This document shows, in pieces, positions 8,585 through 17,328 of a DNA stretch of 36,256 bases. This DNA comes from Acidobacteriota bacterium (lineage in GTDB: Bacteria > Acidobacteriota > Terriglobia > Terriglobales > Acidobacteriaceae): assembly GCA_019244045.1 (NCBI GenBank), contig JAFATF010000105.1, positions 1 to 36,256 on the forward strand, given 5' to 3'. The position numbers and the translations under genes are program-made. The notes below the pieces were generated by a model that saw only the letters and a list, made by a program, of their open reading frames with translations, was not told the origin of the DNA and did not search any database. The stretch's first letter is position 1. Each line of letters opens with the position of its first letter.

Positions 8585-9514
8585 ATGGATTGGCATCAAC
8601 TTTGGTCAATAGCTTCAGCGCCTGACAACGTCCCCATCGTGGCTCTAATTCCCCTGCTTATCTTCTATATCTATCTTGCCTGGAAGCAAGCCAGCGCCAA
8701 TGATGCCCTGCTCGCCGAGCTTGAGACCAGCCCCGCCCTGGCCAAAACTCACCATCGCAAAACCTGGCCCTTCCGCCCCGGTTGGCAAAAGGAGGTCCAT
8801 GTCTGGCCTTTCCTGCTGCGCATCGAATTCCTGGCCGCTATCATCGTGACCATCGTATTAATGGTGTGGTCAATCACGCTTAATGCGCCGCTCGAAGAAC
8901 CTTCGAATCCCAACTTGACTATGAACCCGGCCAAAGCGCCCTGGTACTTTCTCGGGTTGCAGGAGATGCTGGTGTACTTTGATCCCTGGATTGCGGGCGT
9001 CGTGATGCCAACGCTCATTATCATCGGGCTGATGGTCATCCCTTACATTGACACCAACCCGCTGGGCAACGGCTATTACACCTGGAAACAACGCAAGTTC
9101 GCCATCGGGACCTTCCTGTTTGGCTTCATCATTCTCTGGGTATCGATGATCATCATCGGCACCTTCATTCGCGGCCCGGGATGGCAATGGTTCTGGCCAG
9201 GCCAGACCTGGGATCACAATCGTCTGATTTATGTGGTGAACCGTGACTTACCGGATTTGTTCGGCATCACTTCAAACCTGGCCAAGGGGATCTTTGGCGT
9301 AATTGTGGTTGGTGGCTTCTATGCCATCGGGGGCTTCGTCGCCCATGCTTTGTTCCGCCGCTACAACCCGAAAGACTATCGGCGTATGAGCCTCCTACAG
9401 TATTCCATCATGATGTTGTTCTTGCTCACCATGGTGGCGTTACCTATCAAGATGCTCATCCGTTTGCTCTTCCATATCAAGTACGTGTGGATAACACCAT
9501 GGTTCAACGTGTGA
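8585..9514 (+). CDS. cytochrome b, C-terminal (subunit IV-like) subunit
   Basis: A 309-residue membrane protein that completes the quinol-oxidation (Qo) site with the preceding b6-like protein. Seen: an N-terminal helix (VPIVALIPLLIFYIYLAW), then helices around MVWSITLNAPLEEPSNPNLTMNP, the Qo-site motif at Ala118-Pro-Trp-Tyr121 (in KAPWYFLG, the position of PEWY in bc1/b6f), the ef-loop region NPLGNGYYTW, and two more helices. The glutamate of PEWY is replaced, a variation reported with low-potential quinones such as menaquinone. ATG 8585 is chosen over GTG 8573 because GGGAGA at 8575-8580 is well placed. At least six membrane segments make it longer than PetD (about 160 residues), with extra helices at both ends. 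Confidence 0.92.
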   Translation: MDWHQLWSIASAPDNVPIVALIPLLIFYIYLAWKQASANDALLAELETSPALAKTHHRKTWPFRPGWQKEVHVWPFLLRIEFLAAIIVTIVLMVWSITLNAPLEEPSNPNLTMNPAKAPWYFLGLQEMLVYFDPWIAGVVMPTLIIIGLMVIPYIDTNPLGNGYYTWKQRKFAIGTFLFGFIILWVSMIIIGTFIRGPGWQWFWPGQTWDHNRLIYVVNRDLPDLFGITSNLAKGIFGVIVVGGFYAIGGFVAHALFRRYNPKDYRRMSLLQYSIMMLFLLTMVALPIKMLIRLLFHIKYVWITPWFNV

Positions 9515-9599
9515 CAATGTCACTCAAGCTCTGGTTGTTCGCCAGGCTGGCCTCCCCGGCAGCAACAACCATCAGCCAGTGACGATTGGGAGGATTTTG

Positions 9600-12500
9600 G
9601 TGCCCGATAAATCAGTCCCCGAAAACGATCCGATAACCAGCAAATCCTATGCCGCCCATTACGTGATCGCGACAGTCCTCCTCATCGCCAGCTTGTTCTG
9701 GGCCCTGTGGGACGAGGCTTATGGGCAGCGCCCCTGGAAAGCCTACCAGCACGAGTGGAGGGACCGTTACACCGCCTTTCTCAGAACGGCGCAGTCCAAA
9801 TCGAATACCTCGATCAAGGATGTCGAGACATCTTCCGATTACCAGGCACTCGCGCAAGCTTATAAGCAGGCGCTTGCTGACACCTCTGCCCAGTCGAGAG
9901 AAATTACGACAAAGTTGCGAGAAGTGAACGGTCGCCTGCTGGCGGTGCGTTCGGTCTTTACCGATCGGCGCGCCTACGTCAACGCGCTTACCTATCAGAT
10001 TGAAACCGAAAGCAGCGCATCAGCCAAGCAGAGCAAGGAAAACGAGCTGAACAAGTACGAAGCACAAACTGCCACGGTCGAATTCCCAGACGGCACTCGC
10101 AAAGCCTACAACTTCCACGAACTCGAAGATGCCTTTATCAAGGTCAATGACCAGAAAACCAAGCTCAGCGTCGAGCTCGGTACTGTCCTGAAGCCGGTCA
10201 CCGAGGCTAAGTCCAAAATGGACCAGTATGTGACCGATCACATGGTCGATCTCACCCCTGAGCAGATCGCCGGGCTAGAGAAGAAAACCGAAGAGCTCGA
10301 TCCTAAGATCCTGCAAATCAACGTGGCGGAGGCAAATATCGTCGACCGCTGCGAATCTTGCCATCTGGGCATTCGCGAGCCTGTCAAGCTCACGCCCGCG
10401 GCCATGAGTGGCAAAGGTGCCAGCCGGCCAGATGAGTATGCGCGGGCCTTCACCAGCCATCCAGAACCGGAGCTGCTCAAGATTCACGATCCTGAGAAAT
10501 TCGGCTGCTCGCCCTGCCATCAGGGGAATGGCCGCGCTACGACCAGCGTGGCGAAAGCCCATGGCAATTATGAGCACTGGCTATGGCCGCTCTACACCCG
10601 ACAAAACATGCAAGCCGGCTGTCAAACCTGCCACGCGTCGGACATGGTACTGACCAAGCCCGATGGTCTGTGGGATGTGATCGATGCGGGCAAGCGACTG
10701 TTCCGCGACAGAGGTTGTGTGGGCTGCCATCGCTACGAGGGCTACGACCGCGAACCCGAGCAGTTGCAGTCGATCAACCAGCAAATCAAGCTCTTTGAGC
10801 AGCAGAAAGTTGACAATCTCAAAGACGCGGCCGATCTGATGAAGCAGGCTGACGCTGCGCAAACCAACGAAGAAGCCAATCGCCTGAACAATGGGGCTGT
10901 AGCTCTGAAGGTCGCCAATAGCAAAATTGACGGTCGCCTGCAACAGCTTGATTTTGAGACCCATAGTCTCATGCAGGACATGAAGAAAGTTGGACCGAAC
11001 CTGAAAGATGTCCGCCTGAAACTCAACCGCAACTGGATTCCGGTGTGGTTAAAGAAGCCGACCGACTTCCGTCCCACCACAAAAATGCCCAACTTCCGTT
11101 TGAATGATGCGCAAATTCGGGCCATTTCGGCCTATCTATGGCAGTCGGCGTTCATCGACCCTTTACCCAGGCAGAAGCCCGGCAACGCTGATCACGGCAA
11201 ACAGTTGTTTGAAACCCGCGGTTGCCTCGCCTGCCACTCACTCGGAGAAGGCGAAAACATGCGGGGGGGGACCTTCGCCGCCAACCTAACCCGGGTGGGC
11301 GAGAAAGCAAATTACGATTACCTTGTGCGTTGGGTTCACAATGCGCGCCAGCGCACGCGACCATACTGTCCTTACGAGAAAAAGGATATTGGGCCGGATG
11401 ACTATGGCAAGAAAGGTCTTCCTTACGTCTTTGATCTTGAACACAGCCGCTGCCCCAACGATGGCCATGAACTGCAAGTGCAAAATATGACGGTGATGCC
11501 CAGCCTGCGGCTGAGCGAAGATGATGCGCGTGACGTGGCCAGCTACCTAATCACCCTGAAGGAACAACAACCGTCCTCCTATCCCGACGCCTCCTTCATG
11601 GAAGATACGAGCCTCAAAGCCGAGGGAGCGCGGTGGATTCGCCACTTCGGCTGCGGCGGGTGTCACGAGATTGCCGGGATGGAAGATGAAGGCCGCATCG
11701 GCACCGAATTGACGCAGGAAGGCAGCAAGCCTATCGAGCGGCTTGATTTTGCGCTCTTCACCGAACCGGCCGAACGCGGCGGTGAGGAACCCATCAAAGA
11801 CCCGCAAGATCGTGCGCGGCTGCCCGAAGGGCCAGCACAACGGCCCTGGTATGAGCACAAAGGTTTCTTCGAGCACAAGCTTGCGCAACCCAACGTATTC
11901 GATCAGGGCATGATCAAGTCAGAGACAGAGAAGCTCCGCATGCCGAACCCGCATCTGGCGAAGGACCAGATTCAGGCGCTCACGACGTTTCTGCTCGGCA
12001 GCCAAGAAACATCTCTTCCCGACAGCTATCGATACAAGCCCGAAGATGCTCGCGGCGACATCCAGCGCGGCTGGTGGGTAGTGACCAAGTACAACTGCAT
12101 GGGCTGTCATCAATTTGTTCCCGGCCAGGAAACCATACTCATGCAGCAGCAGTTCTATAAAGACAATCCGGAACAGCTGCCGCCAAAATTATTGACCGAA
12201 GGCGCGCGTGTTGATCCGGAATGGCTGCGTCGCTTCCTCTCCAATCCCTCTCTGAGTACGAGCGATACAAACCGGAACGGAGTGCGCCCCTACCTGCAAG
12301 TTAGAATGCCCACCTTCTCCTTTTCTGATAACGAGCTGCGTGTCCTGGTACGCTTTTTCCAGGCAATGTCGCAGCAGCCAATACCCTATATACCTGAGCG
12401 GCTTCCGACCCTCACGGCCAAGGAAACGGATATGGCGCGCAGCTTGTTCTCCAGTACGGCAGCGCCGTGCCTGAAATGCCATGCCACGGGCGAGGTACAA

Positions 12501-12866
12501 CACGACCAGCACGCTACCGCCCCCAACTTCCTATTAGCCAAAGAACGATTGAAGCCGGATTGGGTCGAGCGCTGGATTCTGGATCCCCAGGCCATCAGCC
12601 CCGGTACCTCGATGCCCTCTGGCTTGTTCCGCAAAGACAAAGATCAGTGGGTGTTCGCGGGGCCTACACCACCCTCATTCCTGGGTTACGAAGGCGATCA
12701 CACGAAATTGCTGGTTAATTACATCTTCCAGTTAACCCCTCAGGAGCAACAGCGGGTAGCGAGCGCGATGGGCCGCAGCCGCGCGTCGAACAAGTCTCCT
12801 TCGGGAACTCGGAAATTGCGAGCCACGCAGGCGGGAGTTTCATCCGTAGGAAGCGGTTCGCGATAA
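9600..12866 (+). CDS. membrane-anchored octaheme cytochrome c with N-terminal coiled coil
   Basis: A 1,088-residue cytochrome, probably the electron acceptor of the Rieske/cytochrome b complex. One membrane helix lies near the N terminus (YVIATVLLIASLFWALW), followed by about 210 polar, heptad-like residues predicted as coiled coil. Eight CxxCH heme c sites start at Cys251, 303, 341, 373, 542, 685, 833 and 957. Several sit in cytochrome-c-like folds with a downstream Met in sequences such as TKMPNFRLND and VRMPTFSFSDNELRVLVRFF. Between hemes 5 and 6, CPYE (590) and CPNDGH (618) form a non-heme Cys pair, possibly a metal site. Start: GTG 9600, since GGGAGG lies six bases before it; GTG 9579 is upstream. 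The closest general type is the fused mono- and diheme cytochromes of bc complexes, but the size is exceptional. It must be exported and use cytochrome c maturation proteins not seen here. Confidence 0.9.
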   Translation: MPDKSVPENDPITSKSYAAHYVIATVLLIASLFWALWDEAYGQRPWKAYQHEWRDRYTAFLRTAQSKSNTSIKDVETSSDYQALAQAYKQALADTSAQSREITTKLREVNGRLLAVRSVFTDRRAYVNALTYQIETESSASAKQSKENELNKYEAQTATVEFPDGTRKAYNFHELEDAFIKVNDQKTKLSVELGTVLKPVTEAKSKMDQYVTDHMVDLTPEQIAGLEKKTEELDPKILQINVAEANIVDRCESCHLGIREPVKLTPAAMSGKGASRPDEYARAFTSHPEPELLKIHDPEKFGCSPCHQGNGRATTSVAKAHGNYEHWLWPLYTRQNMQAGCQTCHASDMVLTKPDGLWDVIDAGKRLFRDRGCVGCHRYEGYDREPEQLQSINQQIKLFEQQKVDNLKDAADLMKQADAAQTNEEANRLNNGAVALKVANSKIDGRLQQLDFETHSLMQDMKKVGPNLKDVRLKLNRNWIPVWLKKPTDFRPTTKMPNFRLNDAQIRAISAYLWQSAFIDPLPRQKPGNADHGKQLFETRGCLACHSLGEGENMRGGTFAANLTRVGEKANYDYLVRWVHNARQRTRPYCPYEKKDIGPDDYGKKGLPYVFDLEHSRCPNDGHELQVQNMTVMPSLRLSEDDARDVASYLITLKEQQPSSYPDASFMEDTSLKAEGARWIRHFGCGGCHEIAGMEDEGRIGTELTQEGSKPIERLDFALFTEPAERGGEEPIKDPQDRARLPEGPAQRPWYEHKGFFEHKLAQPNVFDQGMIKSETEKLRMPNPHLAKDQIQALTTFLLGSQETSLPDSYRYKPEDARGDIQRGWWVVTKYNCMGCHQFVPGQETILMQQQFYKDNPEQLPPKLLTEGARVDPEWLRRFLSNPSLSTSDTNRNGVRPYLQVRMPTFSFSDNELRVLVRFFQAMSQQPIPYIPERLPTLTAKETDMARSLFSSTAAPCLKCHATGEVQHDQHATAPNFLLAKERLKPDWVERWILDPQAISPGTSMPSGLFRKDKDQWVFAGPTPPSFLGYEGDHTKLLVNYIFQLTPQEQQRVASAMGRSRASNKSPSGTRKLRATQAGVSSVGSGSR

Positions 12867-12914
12867 AATAATAGATTCCGTAAGCAGCTCTAACACTTTC
12901 AGAAAGGTGCTTCG

Positions 12915-13715
12915 ATGAAAAAGAAGAACTGTTTGACAATGCTCTGCTTAATCGTCCTGATTGGGCTGCTGACATCTTGCAGCAAGAAAGAGCAGTCCTC
13001 GAACGCGTCCGAAGAGAAGGCCGCCACCGCCAATGCACCTGCCGCGCCCGCTACTCCGATCGATCCCAACACGGTTGCCAGCATAAGCGGCACGGTGAAA
13101 TTCGATGGCGCGGCGCCTAAACCCGCTAAAATTGATATGAGCCAGGACCCAGCCTGCAAGGGCACCAATCAGGCGGAGAATATCGTGGTCAGCGACGGTG
13201 ATCTGGCGAATGTCTTTGTCTATGTAAAGGACGGCCTCGGAAATCGAGGCTTTGACGTGCCTAAAGATCCTGTGGTCATAGATCAGCAGGGCTGCAAGTA
13301 TCACCCGCATGTTCTGGGAGTGATGACTGGCCAGAACCTAGAAATCAAGAACGATGATCAGACCACACACAACATTCACCCCACTCCCAAGGACAACCGA
13401 GAGTGGAACGAATCGCAGCCACCCTCGGCCGCTCCCATCGAAAAGAGCTTCGCCCGCGAAGAAGTCATGCTCCCGGTGAAGTGCAATCAGCACCCCTGGA
13501 TGAAGATGTACATTAACGTCATCAAGAACCCGTTCTACGCGGTCACCGATAAGAATGGGAAATATGAAATCAAGGGCCTGCCGCCGGGCACCTACACGAT
13601 CGCCTTTGTACAGGAAAAATTGGGTGAACAAACCCAGCAGGTCACATTGGCCCCGAAGGACAGCAAGACAATCGACCAGACGTTCAAGGCTGGTGCTGCT
13701 GCCGGGTCGATGTAA
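12915..13715 (+). CDS. lipoprotein with cupredoxin-like copper site and carboxypeptidase-regulatory-like domain
   Basis: A 266-residue lipoprotein. The signal peptide ends in a lipobox LTSC with Cys22 as lipidated residue, followed by a Ser/Ala/Pro-rich spacer. The central part looks like a cupredoxin: NDDQTTHNIHP gives candidate ligand His152 or His155, and Cys190-x-x-His193-x-x-Met196 (CNQHPWM) matches the Cys-His-Met loop of blue copper proteins. From about residue 211 a short beta-sandwich follows (DKNGKYEIKGLPPGTYTI), typical of carboxypeptidase-regulatory-like modules. Set 48 bases behind the octaheme cytochrome, it could accept electrons from it or carry them to an oxidase; this is inference. 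The copper-site reading is based on residue spacing only. Confidence 0.8.
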   Translation: MKKKNCLTMLCLIVLIGLLTSCSKKEQSSNASEEKAATANAPAAPATPIDPNTVASISGTVKFDGAAPKPAKIDMSQDPACKGTNQAENIVVSDGDLANVFVYVKDGLGNRGFDVPKDPVVIDQQGCKYHPHVLGVMTGQNLEIKNDDQTTHNIHPTPKDNREWNESQPPSAAPIEKSFAREEVMLPVKCNQHPWMKMYINVIKNPFYAVTDKNGKYEIKGLPPGTYTIAFVQEKLGEQTQQVTLAPKDSKTIDQTFKAGAAAGSM

Positions 13716-13736
13716 TCGAACCATCGGGACAAGTCG

Positions 13737-13760
13737 GGCGACCGCCGCCGGGCGGTCGCC
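13737..13760 (+). other. perfect GC-rich hairpin between the lipoprotein gene and ctaA
   Basis: GGCGACCGCC (13737-13746) and GGCGGTCGCC (13751-13760) pair perfectly over ten bases around a GCCG loop. No T run follows on the plus strand, so it is not a classic intrinsic terminator. It may protect the 3' end of the upstream message or reduce read-through into ctaA. Confidence 0.45.
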
Positions 13761-13857
13761 GCCCAGTCGGACATTACAGTGGGGAGGATTAGCTTTGTCA
13801 TTGCCCGTTGGCGACTTGCAAAGATCTCCGCGTCAGGTTGACCTGAGGTCGCTGGCG

Positions 13858-14781
13858 ATGCCGTATAATCGCGGGCTACACCGCTTCGCTGTGTTTACCG
13901 CCTCCGTTACGTTTCTTCTGCTGGTTGCCGGCGCTCTGGTGACCAGCAATGATGCCGGTCTTTCGGTTCCAGACTGGCCTACGACCTTTGGTTCAATCTA
14001 CAAAATCCCTCACATGGTGGGCGGCGTAAAATTCGAGCACGGCCATCGCATGCTGGCTGAGTTGGTAGGTTTGCTGACCATCATCCTCGCGCTATGGACC
14101 TGGCGGGCCGAGCCTCGTCGCTGGATGCGATATCTCGGCCTGGGAGCACTGGCCGCGGTCGTCATTCAAGGCGTTCTGGGTGGCATCACCGTGCTTTTTT
14201 ATCTGCCGCCTGCCATCTCTACCGCCCATGCCGCCGTCGCGCAGACGTTCTTTTGTATTGCCGTATCCATCGCGCTGTTCACCGGTCACCGCTGGGTCGA
14301 AGAGCAGCCCCGGGTCGAATTTGATTTCACTCGCCCCCGCCTCGTAACTCTGACCTTACTCTCCATAGTGGTTCTCTACGTCCAGTTGATCCTCGGTGCT
14401 ATGTTTCGCCACCATGGTTTAGGCTGGTGGCCGCACGTGGCCAATTCGGTCATCGTTGCCTTGGTCCTCACTTGGACGGGAGTTCGCGCGATTTCCGTAT
14501 ATTCGAACATTCGAGCCGTAAAGAAGGCCGCCGTGATTCTTTTGGGGCTCCTCGTCTGTCAGCTCTGCCTTGGATTCATGGCCTTTGCCACGCGTGTGGC
14601 CTGGGGTCATGATGCCGCCCAGCCTGAATTGCCCATGGTGATCTCGACCGTGGCACACGTTGCGGTTGGGGCTCTGCTGCTGGCAACGGCGGTGGTCTTG
14701 GCGATTCAAGTTTGGCGGCATGTTCCCGTGGCCTTCGAAGAGCGCGTTGCAGGTACACAAGGAAAACCGGTGGCGGCTTGA
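13858..14781 (+). CDS. ctaA: heme A synthase (COX15/CtaA family)
   Basis: A 307-residue membrane protein that oxidises the C8 methyl group of heme O to give heme A for aa3/caa3-type oxidases. Eight membrane segments are visible in two similar halves. Conserved histidines are seen in FEHGHRM, STAHAAVAQT, FRHHGLGWWPHVANS and STVAHVAVGA, the expected two pairs per half. The N-terminal pattern (HRFAVFTASVTFLLLVAGALVTSNDAGLSVPDWP) is typical. Start: ATG 13858 has GAGG nine bases before and fits homologues by eye, but TTG 13795 has a stronger GGGGAGGA at 13781-13788 and would add 21 residues. ctaB and the oxidase subunits are not in the window. Confidence 0.93.
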   Translation: MPYNRGLHRFAVFTASVTFLLLVAGALVTSNDAGLSVPDWPTTFGSIYKIPHMVGGVKFEHGHRMLAELVGLLTIILALWTWRAEPRRWMRYLGLGALAAVVIQGVLGGITVLFYLPPAISTAHAAVAQTFFCIAVSIALFTGHRWVEEQPRVEFDFTRPRLVTLTLLSIVVLYVQLILGAMFRHHGLGWWPHVANSVIVALVLTWTGVRAISVYSNIRAVKKAAVILLGLLVCQLCLGFMAFATRVAWGHDAAQPELPMVISTVAHVAVGALLLATAVVLAIQVWRHVPVAFEERVAGTQGKPVAA

Positions 14782-14832
14782 GTGGAACCTCATCCGGCCG
14801 GCAGTGAAATAGGGGAGAGCTCGCGACCTGCC

Positions 14833-14841
14833 TGTTAGAAT
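14833..14841 (+). promoter_or_regulatory. extended -10 promoter, probably giving a leaderless ABC transporter mRNA
   Basis: TGTTAGAAT fits an extended -10 (TGn then TAGAAT, 14836-14841). The expected transcription start, six or seven bases downstream, coincides with the GTG at 14847, and no ribosome-binding site is present at that start. Confidence 0.4.
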
Positions 14842-14846
14842 AGCGT

Positions 14847-15854
14847 GTGGCCTCGAAAGTTCAGGAAATAGCAGCTTCCCATGCTGCCGCCGAATTGAGT
14901 GTTGCGACCATCTCCATTGACGATATCTTTCACCGCTACGATGAAGCAATTGCGCTGAATGGAGTCTCCTTTGAGGTACGCCCAGCCGAGTTGTTCGCTT
15001 TGTTGGGGCCGAACGGCAGCGGGAAAACCACCCTATTTAGAATTCTCTCGACCTTGATGCTCCCGACCGCGGGGCGCGCTCTCATCATGGGCCATGATGC
15101 TGCCAAAGATCCAAATAGCCTGCGCCGCCAAATCGGAGTCGTTTTCCAAGCTCCCAGCATCGATGTGAAGCTCTCTGCCTATGAAAACCTGTGGCATCAG
15201 GGCCATCTTTATGGGCTGCACGGGGCGGCGCTGAACCAGAGAATTGACGAGATGCTGGGACGCGTTGCCCTCGCAGACCGCGCTCATGATCGCGCTGAAA
15301 CCTTTTCTGGAGGCATGCAGCGCCGCCTGGAATTGGCCAAAGGCCTGTTGCATCATCCCTCAGTTCTCTTGCTCGATGAGCCGACGAGCGGCCTTGATCC
15401 CGGAGCACGCCGCGACCTGTGGCAATATCTCCGAATTCTTCGCGACCAGGAACGCGTCTCGATTCTGGTTACGAGCCACCTGATGGAAGAGGCCGAGCGC
15501 TGCGACCGTCTTGCCATAATGAACCAGGGCAAGCTGGTTGCCTTGGGAACGCCGGCAGATTTGCGGCATGAAATAGGGGGAGACATCATCGTTCTTGATT
15601 CCCCGAACCCGGTGACGCTGGCCAGCAAGATCGAATCACGATTTGCCATTTCGGCCAAAGTTATATCGCGAAAGGTTCGCATCGAGCGCGAAAACGGACA
15701 CCGTTTCATCACCGATGTGGTGGAAGCATTTCCCGGGGAAATCGACGCGGTTTCCGTGAGTAAGCCAACACTCGAAGACGTATTCATTCGCCGTACCGGC
15801 CACCGCTTCTGGACGGAAGCAGACCAGAGATTTCAAGAGGCCGCAGACGCATAG
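14847..15854 (+). CDS. ABC-2 type exporter, ATP-binding subunit
   Basis: A 335-residue ATPase that powers an ABC-2 exporter with the following permease. Seen: Walker A GPNGSGKTT from residue 54, Q-loop VVFQAPSID, signature FSGGMQRR, Walker B VLLLDEPTSGLDP, and the H-loop TSHLMEEAERCDR. The last 80 residues (after GTPADLRHEIGGD) form the C-terminal extension seen in drug/Na+/lipid exporter ATPases of the DrrA/CcmA/NatA type, ending with the common TLEDVFIRRTGH. Start GTG 14847 is the beginning of the open frame; the ATPase homology starts at about residue 23, so a later start cannot be excluded. The substrate is unknown. Placement between ctaA and the CtaM-like gene suggests a role in oxidase assembly, by inference. 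Confidence 0.92.
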   Translation: MASKVQEIAASHAAAELSVATISIDDIFHRYDEAIALNGVSFEVRPAELFALLGPNGSGKTTLFRILSTLMLPTAGRALIMGHDAAKDPNSLRRQIGVVFQAPSIDVKLSAYENLWHQGHLYGLHGAALNQRIDEMLGRVALADRAHDRAETFSGGMQRRLELAKGLLHHPSVLLLDEPTSGLDPGARRDLWQYLRILRDQERVSILVTSHLMEEAERCDRLAIMNQGKLVALGTPADLRHEIGGDIIVLDSPNPVTLASKIESRFAISAKVISRKVRIERENGHRFITDVVEAFPGEIDAVSVSKPTLEDVFIRRTGHRFWTEADQRFQEAADA

Positions 15855-15934
15855 ACATCGCATCCCTTTGGCCCTGAGTTCGCGGAAGCGGTTGAGCCGC
15901 GCCAAAGTCGGCTACGACAAGCAACGGGATTTAC

Positions 15935-16759
15935 ATGGCAAGCGAGTCGACAAGCTTTCCTACCTCATTGACGCCGTCCCATAGCGGTCTTTTTTTGCCA
16001 GCTTTTTCTCTATGGTGGCGGGAGGTAGTCCGTTTTTATCGTCAAAAAGGCCGCGTCATCGGAGTAATCGCGTCCCCGGTGGTTTTCTGGTTGGTGATTG
16101 GGTCCGGCTTCGGAACATCCTTCCACGCGGGCGATGCTGCCGGACAGCGTCACTATCTCGATTATTTCTATCCTGGCGCTCTGGTCATGATTATTCTTTT
16201 CACCTCGATCTTTACCATGATGTCAGTGATCGAGGACCGCAAGGTAGGGTTCCTGCTCTCCGTCTTGGTAGCTCCGGTCCCGCGTTCGGCTGTGGTGTTG
16301 GGCAAGGTGTTAGGTGGAACCACTCTGTCCACCATCCAAGGAATTATCTTCCTGGTCTTTGCGCCATGGGTGGGTGTTCACGTTGGACTCGGATCATTTC
16401 TGCTCGTGTTGCTGACCATTTTCCTCATCTCTTTTGCTCTCACCGCTCTCGGATTTGCCATCGCGTGGCCCATGGACTCGGCGCAGGCCTTTCACGCCAT
16501 TGTCAATCTCTTTCTGATTCCGCTTTGGCTGGTTTCGGGAGCGTTGTTTCCCGTCGCCGGAGCATTAGGCTGGTTACGCTTGATTATGCGGATCAATCCC
16601 CTAACTTATGGAACGGAAGCGTTGCGAGGATTACTCTATCCAAACAGCTCGAGCTTTGCTCTGGGCTCATCCCTGGTTGCTTTGATAGCCTTTGCCGGAT
16701 TGATGTTCGTTCTCGCCTTCGTGATGGCCAATCGGAGGACAACCCGGCCGGCAGCATGA
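15935..16759 (+). CDS. ABC-2 type exporter, permease subunit
   Basis: A 274-residue inner-membrane permease, partner of the preceding ATPase, 80 bases behind it. Six membrane segments are visible, with the typical ABC-2 features: an N-terminal amphipathic region (FSLWWREVVRFYRQKGRVIG), SPVVFWLVIGSGFG, the DYFYPGALVMIILFTSIFTMMSVIEDRKVGFL stretch (the EDR motif after helix 2), PRSAVVLGKVLGG, and a late LIPLWLVSGALFPV with INPLTYGTEALRG. This matches the DrrB/NodJ family. Substrate unknown. A weak GGGA precedes ATG 15935. Confidence 0.9.
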   Translation: MASESTSFPTSLTPSHSGLFLPAFSLWWREVVRFYRQKGRVIGVIASPVVFWLVIGSGFGTSFHAGDAAGQRHYLDYFYPGALVMIILFTSIFTMMSVIEDRKVGFLLSVLVAPVPRSAVVLGKVLGGTTLSTIQGIIFLVFAPWVGVHVGLGSFLLVLLTIFLISFALTALGFAIAWPMDSAQAFHAIVNLFLIPLWLVSGALFPVAGALGWLRLIMRINPLTYGTEALRGLLYPNSSSFALGSSLVALIAFAGLMFVLAFVMANRRTTRPAA

Positions 16760-16878
16760 CAACGAAACCTCATTCAGGACTTCAGCAATCGGCCAACGAT
16801 TACCTTTGGGGAAATTTACGCCGAGCTTGCCTGGGGCGTGGGGTGGGTTTCGCAGGAAGGAAGTGAGTTGCACGTTGA

Positions 16879-17319
16879 ATGCTGATCGCCCCGATAGAGA
16901 TACCCCAGCCTTTCGCCATGTTTCCGGCGTTGAATGCCACCTTGAATGGCACGAGCGCCGTGCTCCTGGTGACCGGACGCTGGTTCATCGTGCATGGCCG
17001 GTGGCGCGTTCACCGCGCCTTCATGATCGCCGCACTAATCACCTCCTTGGCGTTCCTGAGTTGTTATGTTTACTTTCATGCGCACGTCGGCAGTGTGCAA
17101 TTTGCCGGCAAGGGCTGGTCGCGTCCCCTGTATTTTACGATCCTGGTTTCCCACACCATCTTGGCCGCTGCTATCGTACCCCTGATCGCGATTACCTTGA
17201 GCCGCGCGTTGCGTCGCAGCTTCCAGGGCCATCGTATGATTGCACGCTGGACGTTTCCCCTGTGGTTGTATGTCTCAGTCACAGGGGTTGTAATCTACCT
17301 TATGCTGTACCGTATCTGA
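16879..17319 (+). CDS. DUF420 / CtaM-like cytochrome oxidase maturation protein
   Basis: A 146-residue membrane protein of the DUF420 family; the Bacillus and Staphylococcus member (CtaM/YozB) is needed for activity of heme-A-containing oxidases. Four membrane segments are visible. Conserved features: FPALNATLNGTSAVLLVTG at the start, the helix with FHAHVGS, RPLYFTILVSHTILAAAIVPL with a histidine, and HRMIARWTFPLWLYVSVTGVVIYLMLY at the end. The conserved histidines could bind heme or copper; that is inference. It sits downstream of ctaA and the exporter pair on the same strand, so the three functions probably serve one oxidase pathway. ATG 16918 is an alternative start that would lose the first 13 residues. 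Confidence 0.88.
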   Translation: MLIAPIEIPQPFAMFPALNATLNGTSAVLLVTGRWFIVHGRWRVHRAFMIAALITSLAFLSCYVYFHAHVGSVQFAGKGWSRPLYFTILVSHTILAAAIVPLIAITLSRALRRSFQGHRMIARWTFPLWLYVSVTGVVIYLMLYRI

Positions 17320-17328
17320 GAGCTAAAG

